Assembly (NCBI RefSeq): GCF_900109945.1
Contig: NZ_FOBX01000010.1
Span: 62,001-126,000, forward strand
Length of the DNA: 64,000 nt
Source of the DNA: Bradyrhizobium sp. OK095
Lineage (GTDB): Bacteria > Pseudomonadota > Alphaproteobacteria > Rhizobiales > Xanthobacteraceae
Reading direction: 5' to 3'
Under the pieces are notes generated by a model. It had not been told where the DNA came from. It did no database searches and saw nothing but the letters and a program-made list of their open reading frames with translations. Both the position numbers and the translations under genes were made by a program. Position 1 is the stretch's first letter; the number at the start of each line of letters is the position of its first letter. This document shows, piece after piece, positions 8,003 through 17,069 of the stretch.

Positions 8003-9472
8003 TCAGCGGCGGAACGCACGCGCCAGGCGGGCAACCGCCGGCGCCATGACCTGTTGCGGATAGCCACTGAAGCCCAGCATCAGCGCCGATTGCGCGGGAG
8101 CCTCGACATAGAGGCGGCTCATGGCGCGAACCACGACGCCGTGCTCTTGCGCGGCGCGTTCGATCGACACGTCTGACAACCCTCGCCGCATATAGGCCAC
8201 CAGATGCATGCCCTGATCCGGCGGCTCGACAGTGAGATGGTCGCCGAGGCGGCTCCTGAGCGCAGTCACCAGCGCATCGCGCTGATTGCGGTACGCCTCC
8301 CGCATGCGGCGGATGTGAGACGCGAAATGTCCCTCCTCCATGAAAGCGGCGACGACCGCCTGGCAAAGGGTCGCCGGCTGGCGGTCCGCGAGATAGCGCG
8401 CGGTCACGAAAGCGCGCACGAGCGAATGCGGCACCACGGCGTAGCCGAGCCGCAGCCCCGGAAACAGCGCCTTGTTGAGGGTCCCGACGTAGATGACCCT
8501 CCCGGCTTCGTCGAGGCCCTGGAGCGAGGCGAGCGGCCGGCCGCCGTAGCGGAATTCACTGGCGTAATCGTCCTCGACGATCCAGGCGCCCTGCTCGCGC
8601 GCCCAGCCGAGCAGTTCGAGGCGCCGCGCCATCGTCAGGGCGACGCCCTTGGGAAACTGATGCGAGGACGTGATGAAAGCGGCCCTCGCCTTTGGCGCGC
8701 GACGAACGCCTTCGGCAACATTGATGCCGTGTTGGTCGACCGGTATCGGACAAATCTTCGCTCCCGCTGCCACGAGCGCAAGCCGGGTCAGGGCGTAGCC
8801 GGGATCTTCGATCCAGACCTCGCTCTCCGGTCGCGGCATGATGCGGGTCATGATGTCGACGGCCTGCTGGGTGCCTGAGGTGATCACGATTTGCTCGGGC
8901 TCGCAGCGCACGCCGCGTGCGGCCCGCAGATAGTCGCAAACTGACTTGCGCAGCTCCGGCATGCCACGTGGATCGCCATAGCCAAGGTGAGATCGCGCAA
9001 AGGAGCGCAGCGTGCGCGCGCTGAGCTTGCGCCACAATTCGGCGGTGCGCGCGTCCACCAGCGTGCGCCCCAGATTGAAGGGACGGTCATCGTTCTGCGC
9101 CGTCACGTCGACGAAATCGCCAAAATCCCGGAAGGTGGACGCAATTGCCACCGCAGGCGCCGGCGGCTTCTTGCGATCACGAAGCGCCGCAAAGGGCTCG
9201 GGAAGATCGGAGGCAACGTAGGTCCCCGCCCCTGTCTTGCCGGACGCATAACCTTCGGCCAGAAGCTGCTCGAACGCCGCGACCACTGCGGAGCGCGACA
9301 CACCGAGTTGCGCCGCAAGCTCGCGCGTCGAAGGCAGCTTGGTTGCGGGACGCAGCGCGCCTGACAGGATTGCAGACCGCAACTGCGCGTAAATCTGACG
9401 GAACACCGGCGCATCGGCCGCACGGTCGATGTCGAGCGAATACAGCTCCGCCCAGCCTTGTCTGCTCTTCAC
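8003..9472 (-). CDS. MocR/GntR-type regulator with aminotransferase domain
   Basis: 489-residue fusion of an N-terminal GntR winged helix (about 25-90; KLPSTRELAAQLGVSRSAVV) and a fold-type I aminotransferase-like domain. PLP-site motifs are present: SGTQQAVDIMTRIM, EVWIEDPGYALTR, EDDYASEFRYGG and the lysine motif VGTLNKALFPGLRLGY. MocR proteins usually sense PLP or an amine and control vitamin B6 or amine metabolism. The GTG at 9472 is preferred, with GAGGAC just upstream; the frame is open 74 codons further but enters the divergent promoter. The neighbouring divergent gene encodes an FMN/pyridoxamine-oxidase-like protein, the likely target. Confidence 0.9.
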   Translation of the reverse strand: MKSRQGWAELYSLDIDRAADAPVFRQIYAQLRSAILSGALRPATKLPSTRELAAQLGVSRSAVVAAFEQLLAEGYASGKTGAGTYVASDLPEPFAALRDRKKPPAPAVAIASTFRDFGDFVDVTAQNDDRPFNLGRTLVDARTAELWRKLSARTLRSFARSHLGYGDPRGMPELRKSVCDYLRAARGVRCEPEQIVITSGTQQAVDIMTRIMPRPESEVWIEDPGYALTRLALVAAGAKICPIPVDQHGINVAEGVRRAPKARAAFITSSHQFPKGVALTMARRLELLGWAREQGAWIVEDDYASEFRYGGRPLASLQGLDEAGRVIYVGTLNKALFPGLRLGYAVVPHSLVRAFVTARYLADRQPATLCQAVVAAFMEEGHFASHIRRMREAYRNQRDALVTALRSRLGDHLTVEPPDQGMHLVAYMRRGLSDVSIERAAQEHGVVVRAMSRLYVEAPAQSALMLGFSGYPQQVMAPAVARLARAFRR

Positions 9473-9501
9473 GTGTCCTCGACCGGCAATATGAGCGCGT
9501 G

Positions 9502-9554
9502 GCAAGTGGTATGCCTCAATGGGAGCAAGTGGACCTTTGCCTAAGACCACTGCC
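9502..9554. promoter_or_regulatory. Candidate MocR operator in divergent promoter
   Basis: GCAAGTGG is repeated in the same orientation at 9502-9509 and 9525-9532, 23 bp apart (about two helical turns), and a related inverted copy CCACTGCC lies at 9547-9554. Two direct repeats plus an inverted half-site is the pattern known for MocR/PdxR operators. Confidence 0.5.
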
Positions 9555-9624
9555 TTCCTATCCTGTTTCGGATAACAAGGAAACTCGAAATGACCGCTCC
9601 ATCGAACGAGGACGCAAAGCGCCC

Positions 9625-10188
9625 ATGAGCTCGCCGCAAATCCGGCGCGCGGACCGCGCCATGCCGCACGATCGAATGCTGGACATGCTGGCACAAGGAT
9701 ATAGCGGGCGCCTGGCGACGATCAGCGAGGATGGCTTTCCCTATTGCATCCCGCTGCTCTATCTCTGGATCGACGAAGAGGTGTATCTGCACACCACGAG
9801 CGCGAAAGGACATCTGCGCGCGAACATCGAACGGGACCAGCGCGTCTGCTTCGAGATCGATGAGCACGAAGGCGTCTTCGACTACGGTCGGTTCGAATGC
9901 GACTCCGGCCTCGCCTATCGAAGCATCTGTGTGTTCGGCACGATCAGGGTCGTCGACGACGTCGACGTCAAGCAGCGCTTCTGCGAGACGCTGATGGTCA
10001 AATACGGCAAGCCGGACACAACGCGCCCCAAGGGGTTCTTCCCACGGCTCGACATCATGACCGTGTATGCAATCGCCGTCGAGCGCATGACCGGCAAGGA
10101 AACCGCGATGCCGCCGCTGTCCGATCAATGGCCGGCCAAGGACCGGACGAAAACACCGAATGCCGCGCTGCCCGTGAACGGTCGCTAA
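9625..10188 (+). CDS. Pyridoxamine 5'-phosphate oxidase-like flavoprotein
   Basis: 187-residue split-barrel protein of the PNPOx-like superfamily. Visible features are the first strand GRLATISEDGFPYCIPLLYLW, the strand VYLHTTSAKGHLRANIE and VCFEIDEHEG, which form the FMN or deazaflavin pocket in this family. It is not a canonical PdxH: the C-terminal PdxH signature is absent. Start at 9625 is preferred because GAGGACG lies upstream and the product then begins MSSPQIRRADRAMP. It is divergent from the MocR gene and is probably controlled by it. Its last base pairs overlap the stop codon of the cyclase gene on the other strand. Confidence 0.8.
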   Translation: MSSPQIRRADRAMPHDRMLDMLAQGYSGRLATISEDGFPYCIPLLYLWIDEEVYLHTTSAKGHLRANIERDQRVCFEIDEHEGVFDYGRFECDSGLAYRSICVFGTIRVVDDVDVKQRFCETLMVKYGKPDTTRPKGFFPRLDIMTVYAIAVERMTGKETAMPPLSDQWPAKDRTKTPNAALPVNGR

Positions 10189-11444
10189 TTCGCCAAATAG
10201 CGCTCGTAGCTGCCCGTCACCGGCTCATTGCTGTCGACATCGGGATCGAGTGTGTAGAGATCCTGCGCGCGGCCGATGCCGCGCAGCGCAAAGCGGCCGG
10301 TGGAGACGAGATAGCGGCGGCCGGCGGCGTCCAGGCCCTTGTAGAACTCCGCTGATGCCAAGAGCTCGCGGTCGACCGAGCGGCTCATCGAGGCGATGCG
10401 GCTGACCTCGTTGACGGTCGGCCCCACCACCGTGAAATCAAGCCGGTCCTCGCTGCCGATATTGCCGTAAAAGACCTCGCCGACATGCAGGCCGATATAG
10501 GCCGACGTGATGGGGCGGCCGTCTGCCTCCCGCCGCTTGTTCAGCGCCGCGACGTTCTGGCGGAACAGGTGCTCGGCACGGAGCGCCGCGCGACGCGAAT
10601 CGGCCATGTCCTCGCCGGTGAACATCGCGAGCACGCCGTCGCCGATCAGCTTCAGCACGTCGCCGCCGGCGTCGTGGATCGCGTCGATCACGGCCTGGGC
10701 ATAGTCGTTGAGGAACGGGATGATCTCGTCGGGGCCGATGCTCTCGCTGATCCCGGTCGAGCCGCGCAGATCCGAATACCACAGCACGGCGTTGATGCGC
10801 TCGGTGACACCGCGCGTGATGCGTCCGCCCAGCACCTGCTCCGAGGCGCCGCGGCCGAGATAGACCCGCCCGAGCGTCCGCGCGATGTCGACCTGCTGCG
10901 CCGACTTGATCGCGAGCCCCAGCACCGGCACGAGATCGCGCAGCGCCACAAGCTCCGGCTCGGAGAAACCGCTGTCGCGGCGCGTGGTCCAGCAGGAGTA
11001 CAGGCAATCCATCAGGCCGAGCGCGCCGTTCTCGCCGAAGCGATGCACGAAGGCGAGATAGTGCTTGTGGCCCTTTTCGGCGAGCTCGCCGATCTGCGAA
11101 AAATCCATCGAGGGCGCATCGGCGAGATCAATCACCATCTCGTCCTGGCCATGCTCGAGCATGTGAAAGAACACCGAACGGCGCCAGCTCTGGGCCGCAT
11201 CGCCCTCGGCGGTCGAGCCATATTCGAACGCGTCGCTCTCGTTGCTCGCCCGGTCGCTCCAGCGGAAGCCGCGGCCCTCATAGATCGGATGCAGCGTGTC
11301 GATGACCACGAGCCCGCGCGAGAGTTCCAGCCCCTCGGCGCGGCAACGCTCGCAGAAGCCGCGGAGCAGTTCGATTTCGGGCAGGCCCGTGAGCCCCTGG
11401 CCGGTCAGCCAGTTCATCAGCGCAAGGCGCGACGTCAATTGCAT
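10185..11444 (-). CDS. Class III adenylate/guanylate cyclase
   Basis: 419 residues. The C-terminal cyclase domain (about 215-390) has both metal aspartates, in LWYSDLRGST and LIGDGVLAMF, and the substrate/transition-state segment LDFTVVGPTVNEVSRI, so it should be catalytic; the sequence fits an ATP-specific enzyme. The first 200 residues lack membrane segments and a recognised sensor motif, but resemble the soluble N-terminal region seen in several rhizobial cyclases (helical, with MNWLTGQGLTGLPEIELLRG). Bradyrhizobia carry dozens of such cyclases. The ORF converges with the PNPOx-like gene, with a 4-base overlap of stop codons. Confidence 0.9.
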   Translation of the reverse strand: MQLTSRLALMNWLTGQGLTGLPEIELLRGFCERCRAEGLELSRGLVVIDTLHPIYEGRGFRWSDRASNESDAFEYGSTAEGDAAQSWRRSVFFHMLEHGQDEMVIDLADAPSMDFSQIGELAEKGHKHYLAFVHRFGENGALGLMDCLYSCWTTRRDSGFSEPELVALRDLVPVLGLAIKSAQQVDIARTLGRVYLGRGASEQVLGGRITRGVTERINAVLWYSDLRGSTGISESIGPDEIIPFLNDYAQAVIDAIHDAGGDVLKLIGDGVLAMFTGEDMADSRRAALRAEHLFRQNVAALNKRREADGRPITSAYIGLHVGEVFYGNIGSEDRLDFTVVGPTVNEVSRIASMSRSVDRELLASAEFYKGLDAAGRRYLVSTGRFALRGIGRAQDLYTLDPDVDSNEPVTGSYERYLAN

Positions 11445-11600
11445 ACGCTATTATGGCGTGCATTCGTGACGAGCGAAAGGCCGCGCGCGACCAAGGCTCC
11501 CATCCGCAGCAGGTCGAATATGCCGTGGGCGCTGTTGACGCGCTCGCGCCGCAGGCTGCAAATGCGGGCCGATGACACCGCCGACCAGACATACAGGAAT

Positions 11601-12758
11601 ATGAGCCAGCGCCAGCTTCCGATCATCCTGGCGCTCGGCACGACGCAGACCCTGGCCTGGGCTTCCAGCTACTATCTGCCGGCGCTGCTCGCCGATCCGA
11701 TGGCGCACGACCTCGGCATCTCCACCAACTGGATCTTTGGCGCGTTCTCGGCCTCGCTGGTGATCTCGGCCATGCTCGGCCCGCGGATCGGGCGTCAGAT
11801 CGATCTCGTCGGCGGACGGCAGGTGCTGTCGGCCTCCAATTTGATCATGGCCGCCGGTCTCGTGCTGCTCGGCTTCTCCCAATCCGTGGCAGTGATGGCG
11901 ATCGCCTGGCTCGTGCTCGGCATCGGTATGGCGATGGGGCTCTACGACGCCGCCTTCGCCACGCTCGGCCGCATCTACGGCACCGAGGCGCGCAGGCCCA
12001 TCACCGGCATCACGCTGATGGCGGGCTTTGCCTCCACCGTCGGCTGGCCGCTCACCGCCTGGGGGCTCGCCCATATCGGCTGGCGCGAGACCTGCTTTGC
12101 CTGGGCCGCCGCCAATCTCCTGATCGGCCTGCCCCTCAACTTCTTCATGCTGCCGGCGATCAAGGGCGCCAGGCACGCTGCTGCAACGGCTACGAAGCCG
12201 CCCATGCCGCTCGACCGCACCATGATCCTGCTTGCGTTCGTCTTCGCCGCGGTCTGGACCGTCACCGGCGCCATGGCGGCGCACTTCCCGCGCATCCTCG
12301 AGGCGACGGGCGCAACGCCGGTCGAGGCGATCGCGGCCGGTGCGCTGATCGGCCCGGCACAGGTCGCCGCGCGCATTCTCGAAGCGGGCTTCCTCAGCCG
12401 CTTCCATCCGCTTTGGTCGACGCGGCTGGCCTGCCTCACCCATCCGATCGGCGCGGTGGTCATAGCGATCTTCGGCGGCGCCGCGGCAAGCGCGTTCGCG
12501 CTGTTCCACGGCTCGGGCAACGGCATTTTGACGATCGCCCGCGGCACGCTGCCATTGTCGATCTTCGGCCCGAAGGATTTTGGCTATCGGCTGGGCGTCA
12601 TCGGCGCACCGGCGCGGATGGCGCAGGCGGTGGCGCCGCTGGCCTTCGGCCTGCTGATCGACGTCATGGGCGCCAGGGTGCTGATGGTCTCGTCCGCGCT
12701 CAGTCTCTCGGCACTGGCCGCCCTGTTCCTGATCCGCGCCGAGAAGCGGCCGGATTGA
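11601..12758 (+). CDS. MFS transporter
   Basis: 385-residue major-facilitator protein with 12 predicted helices. It begins MSQRQLPIILALGTTQTLAW, and the loop 2-3 region PRIGRQIDLVGGRQVLSA matches the MFS signature. It resembles the nitrate/oxalate-like MFS_1 group but no substrate can be named. An alternative start 13 codons upstream exists; the ATG at 11601 with AGGAAT upstream is preferred. It is divergent from the cyclase gene with a 156-bp gap. A small one-helix membrane protein follows after 31 bp. Confidence 0.85.
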   Translation: MSQRQLPIILALGTTQTLAWASSYYLPALLADPMAHDLGISTNWIFGAFSASLVISAMLGPRIGRQIDLVGGRQVLSASNLIMAAGLVLLGFSQSVAVMAIAWLVLGIGMAMGLYDAAFATLGRIYGTEARRPITGITLMAGFASTVGWPLTAWGLAHIGWRETCFAWAAANLLIGLPLNFFMLPAIKGARHAAATATKPPMPLDRTMILLAFVFAAVWTVTGAMAAHFPRILEATGATPVEAIAAGALIGPAQVAARILEAGFLSRFHPLWSTRLACLTHPIGAVVIAIFGGAAASAFALFHGSGNGILTIARGTLPLSIFGPKDFGYRLGVIGAPARMAQAVAPLAFGLLIDVMGARVLMVSSALSLSALAALFLIRAEKRPD

Positions 12759-12789
12759 CCGCGCCGCGGCTTTCGCGCACAAGCGAACC

Positions 12790-12981
12790 ATGACCGAAGA
12801 CAACCGCCCGCCTCGCACATTCAAAGGCCTCCTGCGCTGGGCAGTCACGCCGCCGCAGGCCTGGGGCGTCTATCTCCTCGCCATCATCCTCGTCTGGCTG
12901 CTGTCGTTCTATGCCGGCATGCTGAAGCCGAAGAAGACTCCGGAAGGCAGTCCGCCCGCCGTCACCGCACCGAAGAGCTAG
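12790..12981 (+). CDS. Small single-helix membrane protein
   Basis: 63 residues: basic amphipathic start, one hydrophobic helix (AWGVYLLAIILVWLLSFYAG, about 24-43) and a Pro/Lys-rich tail. No family recognised. It follows the MFS gene by 31 bp in the same direction and may be co-expressed. Its stop codon overlaps that of the convergent chemoreceptor gene by four bases. The coding call rests on clean codon use and topology. Confidence 0.6.
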   Translation: MTEDNRPPRTFKGLLRWAVTPPQAWGVYLLAIILVWLLSFYAGMLKPKKTPEGSPPAVTAPKS

Positions 12982-15041
12982 GCGGCGCGGACGTCCTCAA
13001 CAAAGCTGCCGACTTCGCTTGTCAGCTGCACGGCCTGTCGCGACAGACCGTCCGCCGCGCTCAGCACCTCGGTCGCCGCGACGCCCGTTTCCGTTGCCGC
13101 CTTGCTCACACCGCCGATGGTCGCCGTCACGTCCTTCACCGATTGCGACGTCTGCTGAACGTTGCGGGCGATTTCCGCCGTCGCCACGCCTTGCGCCTCC
13201 ACCGCCGTCGCGATCGCATGCGAGATCGAGCTGACCTCTTCGATCGTTCCGGTAATTCCGCGGATCGCGTCGACAGCCTCCTTGGTGGCAGCCTGAATTT
13301 GCGCGATCTGGGCCCCGATTTCCGCCGTCGCCGTCCCCGTCTGGGTCGCCAGCATCTTCACCTCGGAGGCGACCACGGCAAAGCCTCTGCCGGCATCCCC
13401 GGCCCGCGCCGCCTCGATCGTCGCATTCAAGGCCAGCAGGTTTGTTTGAGCGGCGATGGCCTGGATCAAGGTGACCACCGCGCCGATCTTCTCGGCCCCC
13501 TCAGCCAATGTCTGCACGATCTTGTCGGTCCGCTGCGCATCGGCCACCGCCCGGCCGGTGATCGTCGAGGATTGTGCGACCTGGCGGCTGATCTCGCTGA
13601 TCGATGCCGTCAGTTCCTCGGCTGCAGAGGCAACCGTGCTCGCACCCACGCTGGCTTCCTCGGCGGCCGCCGCGACCGTTGTCGCCTGTCCCTTGGTCTG
13701 CGTCGCGGTCGAGGACATGGATCGCGCTGTCGTCTCGAGCTCGGTAGCTCCCGACGCCAGCAGCGCCACCATCGCCCCCGCCTTGGTCTCGAAATCGCGA
13801 ACCAGGCCTTCGAGACGCGCCGAGCGCTTCTCCTTGACGACCCGCTCGGCGGCCTGTTCTCCAGCCAGTCGATTGGTGGTGGCCATGGCCTCTTTGAAGA
13901 TCTGCACTGCGAGCGCCATGCCGCCGATCTCATCCTTGCGGGCGGCAAATGGCACCTCGGCCTCCTCGTTGCGGGCAAGCCGGGTCATTACCTCCGATAG
14001 CTTCGAGATCGGCGTGAGCAAGTGGCGCACGAGCAGCACCGACGACGCTAAAGATAATCCCAGAACGACCAGAATGGCTGCGCCAGCGAATAAGATGCCG
14101 CCCAGCCCGCTGGCTTCGTCCTGTTCGGCCACGGCCTGCGCGTCGCGCAAGGCGGCGTCGCGGATTCCCAGCAGCGAGGCGTTCGCGCTCGTGGCGGACT
14201 TGCGCCAGTCGTCAACCGATACCTCATAAGGGGTGCTGTTGAATGCGGCTTTCGTCAGTCCGTCGCGCAGCGGCTTGTCCGAACCGAAGTAGCGATCCCT
14301 GGCGGCGCCGACGCTGGCCCGCGTGTTCTTGGGCGCATGAAAATCATCGCCACGGTCGAGGATCTCGGCCCAGAGCCGTGTCATTTGGCCGTTTGCACCG
14401 CTTAATTCGTCCCGCTCCGCCAACGTGGCCGGACGGCCCGCAGTCACGAGGCCCGAAATCAACAGCGAAACCTGTCCGGCGGTCTGCCGGATCACCCACC
14501 CCTTTTGCGCGACATCGAGCAGATTGCCCGCCGTGGTGCTGAGCCGCATCGTCGCCTTGATGCCGGTCTCCAGCAGTTCGTTCAGGCTCGCCATCGCCTC
14601 GGCGTAGTCTCGCATCGCTTTGGCGGCGATGCCGCCGGGACGTTCAGCCAGCGGCTTCTGCCAGTAGGAAGCGGCCTCCGCGCGCGTGGCGGCAATCTTC
14701 GCTACGGCGGCTTTGACCCGCTGCGTCAAGTCGGCATCGCCGAGGGCAAGCGTCTCCAACTTCGCCAGCGCCTCGTCGCTGGTTCGGCGATTGTCGGCAA
14801 ACTCCTTGAGCACCGCATCATCGGCTGCGGATTTCCCGATCAGCGCCCGATTGACGGGACCACGCTCGACGGTCAGGCTGCCGACGGCATCGAAGCCGGC
14901 AGCCAGACGGGTCTCCAGGGCGTGCGCAGCGATGGCGTTCTGGTAAGCGCTCCAGCGCTCGCTCAGCTGCAGGCCCGACGTCAGAACGACTACGCCCGAC
15001 ATCAGCGCTGCAATCGCAATTCCCGACCGCTTGATAGACAT
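12978..15041 (-). CDS. Methyl-accepting chemotaxis protein
   Basis: 687-residue chemoreceptor. A signal-anchor helix (about 8-24) is followed by a periplasmic helical sensor of about 290 residues, a second membrane helix (about 318-340, GGILFAGAAILVVLGLSLAS), a HAMP domain (about 341-395, LLTPISKLSEVMTRLARN) and a long cytoplasmic signalling coiled coil. The conserved hairpin tip is AQTNLLALNATIEAARAGDA. The ligand domain is all-helical, of the 4HB or HBM type; its ligand is unknown. No che genes lie nearby, so it must work with a kinase encoded elsewhere. GAGGAG precedes the ATG. Confidence 0.93.
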   Translation of the reverse strand: MSIKRSGIAIAALMSGVVVLTSGLQLSERWSAYQNAIAAHALETRLAAGFDAVGSLTVERGPVNRALIGKSAADDAVLKEFADNRRTSDEALAKLETLALGDADLTQRVKAAVAKIAATRAEAASYWQKPLAERPGGIAAKAMRDYAEAMASLNELLETGIKATMRLSTTAGNLLDVAQKGWVIRQTAGQVSLLISGLVTAGRPATLAERDELSGANGQMTRLWAEILDRGDDFHAPKNTRASVGAARDRYFGSDKPLRDGLTKAAFNSTPYEVSVDDWRKSATSANASLLGIRDAALRDAQAVAEQDEASGLGGILFAGAAILVVLGLSLASSVLLVRHLLTPISKLSEVMTRLARNEEAEVPFAARKDEIGGMALAVQIFKEAMATTNRLAGEQAAERVVKEKRSARLEGLVRDFETKAGAMVALLASGATELETTARSMSSTATQTKGQATTVAAAAEEASVGASTVASAAEELTASISEISRQVAQSSTITGRAVADAQRTDKIVQTLAEGAEKIGAVVTLIQAIAAQTNLLALNATIEAARAGDAGRGFAVVASEVKMLATQTGTATAEIGAQIAQIQAATKEAVDAIRGITGTIEEVSSISHAIATAVEAQGVATAEIARNVQQTSQSVKDVTATIGGVSKAATETGVAATEVLSAADGLSRQAVQLTSEVGSFVEDVRAA

Positions 15042-15118
15042 GCCCCGCTCCTCATTCGCAATGGTGCCCGCGACATGAGAGCCGGCCCCCGCCGGTCCTC
15101 ACGCTCCAGCGGCACGCC

Positions 15119-15832
15119 CTATTTCAGCTCGAACTCGACGAGCTCGACAGTCGATGTCCCAGCGTTTCGCATCGTCCGCACGGGGCCCGCATTTTGCCAC
15201 GCGAAATCGCCATACTTCAGGTTGAGCTTGTGGTCCGGCTTACCCTCGATGCCCTCGACCAGCATGCCGCCCTGCACGACGATACGCACGCCGGGCGCCG
15301 CCTGCTGCATCGCCGGCGCAGCCTCGCCGGGCGGCAGGATCAACCGCCAGGCCTGGACACGGTGATTGTCCATGACCGGGACGTAAGGCGCGGGGCGAGC
15401 AGCCGGTGAAAAGCGGCCAGGCTCCGAATCGAACAGCTCGAACCCCATGATCCGGAAGTCGCTGGAGCCGACATTGGCGACCTGATGCACGCCCGGCTTC
15501 TTCGCATAGTTCGTGAACAACACTTCGCCGACCTTGCGCGGCGTGATGACAGGCTTGCCGCCAAGCGGCGTGCCCTCCGCATCCGAGACAGCCATGTACA
15601 CTTGGGCGAAGTCCCTGGTGTGGCTGTGATAGGCCGCGATCTGCCCGGGCGGGATCGTGACATTCATGAACTGCAAATATTCGTTCTTGAACGTCTGGTC
15701 GTGAAAGCTCGCAAATTCGATCGGCACGATCTCGGGATTATCAGCGGCGTTCACGCGTCCCGGCAGTGCCGCAGCTCCAAGCACCGCGCAACAACCGCAC
15801 AAGAACTGTCGCCGTCCGATCGAATTACGCAT
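15119..15832 (-). CDS. Exported cupin-like protein with Tat-type leader
   Basis: 237 residues if started at MRNSIGRRQF (15832); the frame is open for 12 further codons. The leader has a twin-arginine pair followed by FLCGCCAVLGAAALPGRVNA, so Tat export is likely. The mature part looks like two small beta-barrel (cupin) halves: VTIPPGQIAAYHSHTRDFAQVY in the first and ILPPGEAAPAMQQAAPGV in the second. Only the first half keeps a metal-type His pair (HSH). It may be a periplasmic binding or stress protein; no enzymatic role can be assigned. An inverted ATGCA/TGCAT pair (15855-15868) lies just upstream. Confidence 0.7.
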   Translation of the reverse strand: MRNSIGRRQFLCGCCAVLGAAALPGRVNAADNPEIVPIEFASFHDQTFKNEYLQFMNVTIPPGQIAAYHSHTRDFAQVYMAVSDAEGTPLGGKPVITPRKVGEVLFTNYAKKPGVHQVANVGSSDFRIMGFELFDSEPGRFSPAARPAPYVPVMDNHRVQAWRLILPPGEAAPAMQQAAPGVRIVVQGGMLVEGIEGKPDHKLNLKYGDFAWQNAGPVRTMRNAGTSTVELVEFELK

Positions 15833-16111
15833 GTCCTGGCCGCTCTGTTGAATTATGCACGCTTGCATGCATATCGGCCGACTCTTTAAAGGACGCTTAA
15901 ATGAAGGCTCCTTCGGAATTTCAGAGAACGCATGCCTGTCCCTCCGATCGGCATGGCTGCTGGATGAATGATCGCATTGGCGAAACTATAGGCACTGCAA
16001 CAGCAGCACATCGCGCTCACCTGCATCGATCTGCACGGCATCCTGCAGCGAGAGCTAGGCTATCCCTAGAGTTCGACGAAATTTTTAATCCGTCGCGTTG
16101 CGCGAGGCTGA

Positions 16112-16990
16112 TCAATTCGTCTTCGCCTCTCCGGTCGCGATCCAGATTCCCGCGAAGACAGCAATCAACCCGATCAGGAGATTCGGCGTGATCGGCTCGC
16201 CGATGAGCAATGCCGCGAGCAAGGTGGCCGCGATCGGATTGACCGTCATTGTATTGGCGACCCGCGTCGGCGTCGCCCGCGCCAGCGCCATGACCCAGAG
16301 GATGAAGGCGAGCGCGCCGCCGCCGATGCCGAGATAGATGCCGGCGATCCATTGTGCCGTCGTGAAGTGATCGAGCGCCGCAAAGCTGCCCTTCACGAGC
16401 CCCGCCAGCACCAGCACGGCGGCGCCCGCGCCCATGCCGACGGTGAGAAAGCCGAGCGCGCTCGAGCGCTGCATCAGCGGGCGCGACAGCACGTTGTAGA
16501 ACGCCATGCAGAACACGGCACCGGTCATGATCAGCTCACCGCGCCAGGCCCCCGGCGGGCTCTGCGCGAGGCCCGCGGCCAGCGCTGCCGCCACGCCAAG
16601 CACGGCGATGCCGACGCCAAAGATCTTGCGCGCGGTCAGCCGTTCCACGCCGAGGATCGCCCCGACCACCATGGTGTGGAGCGGCAGCGTCGCCAGCGCG
16701 AGACTGGCGCGTGCGGCAGTCGTGTAGGACACCGCGATATTGTAGAGGATGAAGAACAGGCCGAAGAAGCAGATGCCGAGCAGCGCCACGGCCGGCCAGT
16801 CGGATCGCTGCGGCCAGCGCACGCGGAGCAGCAGCGCGCACGGCAGCAGGCAGAGAAAGCCGATCCCCCAGCGCAAGATCGCCAGCAGGACCGGATCGGC
16901 GCCGCCGACGAGATAGCGCGTGATCGCCGCGGCCGTCCCGCCGAGGCTGCTCGACACCAGCGCGATCGCGACCCCGGCCCACTCTCCCAC
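16112..16990 (-). CDS. EamA/DMT-family transporter
   Basis: About 292 residues with ten membrane helices in two EamA repeats, as in metabolite exporters of the drug/metabolite superfamily. The repeat ends are GGTAAAITRYLVGGADPVLLAILRW-like in the first half and LALATLPLHTMVVGAILGVERL across the middle. The frame has ATG starts at 17029 and 16996, but the ribosome-binding site AGGAG is followed after six bases by a GTG at 16990, so translation probably begins there with Met-Gly-Glu-Trp. Substrate unknown; related proteins export amino acids or purines. Confidence 0.85.
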   Translation of the reverse strand: MGEWAGVAIALVSSSLGGTAAAITRYLVGGADPVLLAILRWGIGFLCLLPCALLLRVRWPQRSDWPAVALLGICFFGLFFILYNIAVSYTTAARASLALATLPLHTMVVGAILGVERLTARKIFGVGIAVLGVAAALAAGLAQSPPGAWRGELIMTGAVFCMAFYNVLSRPLMQRSSALGFLTVGMGAGAAVLVLAGLVKGSFAALDHFTTAQWIAGIYLGIGGGALAFILWVMALARATPTRVANTMTVNPIAATLLAALLIGEPITPNLLIGLIAVFAGIWIATGEAKTN

Positions 16991-17069
16991 GATCATCTCC
17001 TGTCGCGGCGTTGAGGCGGGCCTTAGCACGGTGCTGCTGCCAGTATCATGGCAGCAGCATCAGAGCGCA

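Noticed and set aside
15901..16191. 96-codon open frame between the cupin-like and DMT genes
   Set aside because: No ribosome-binding site, no motif and it overlaps the 3' end of the DMT gene on the other strand.
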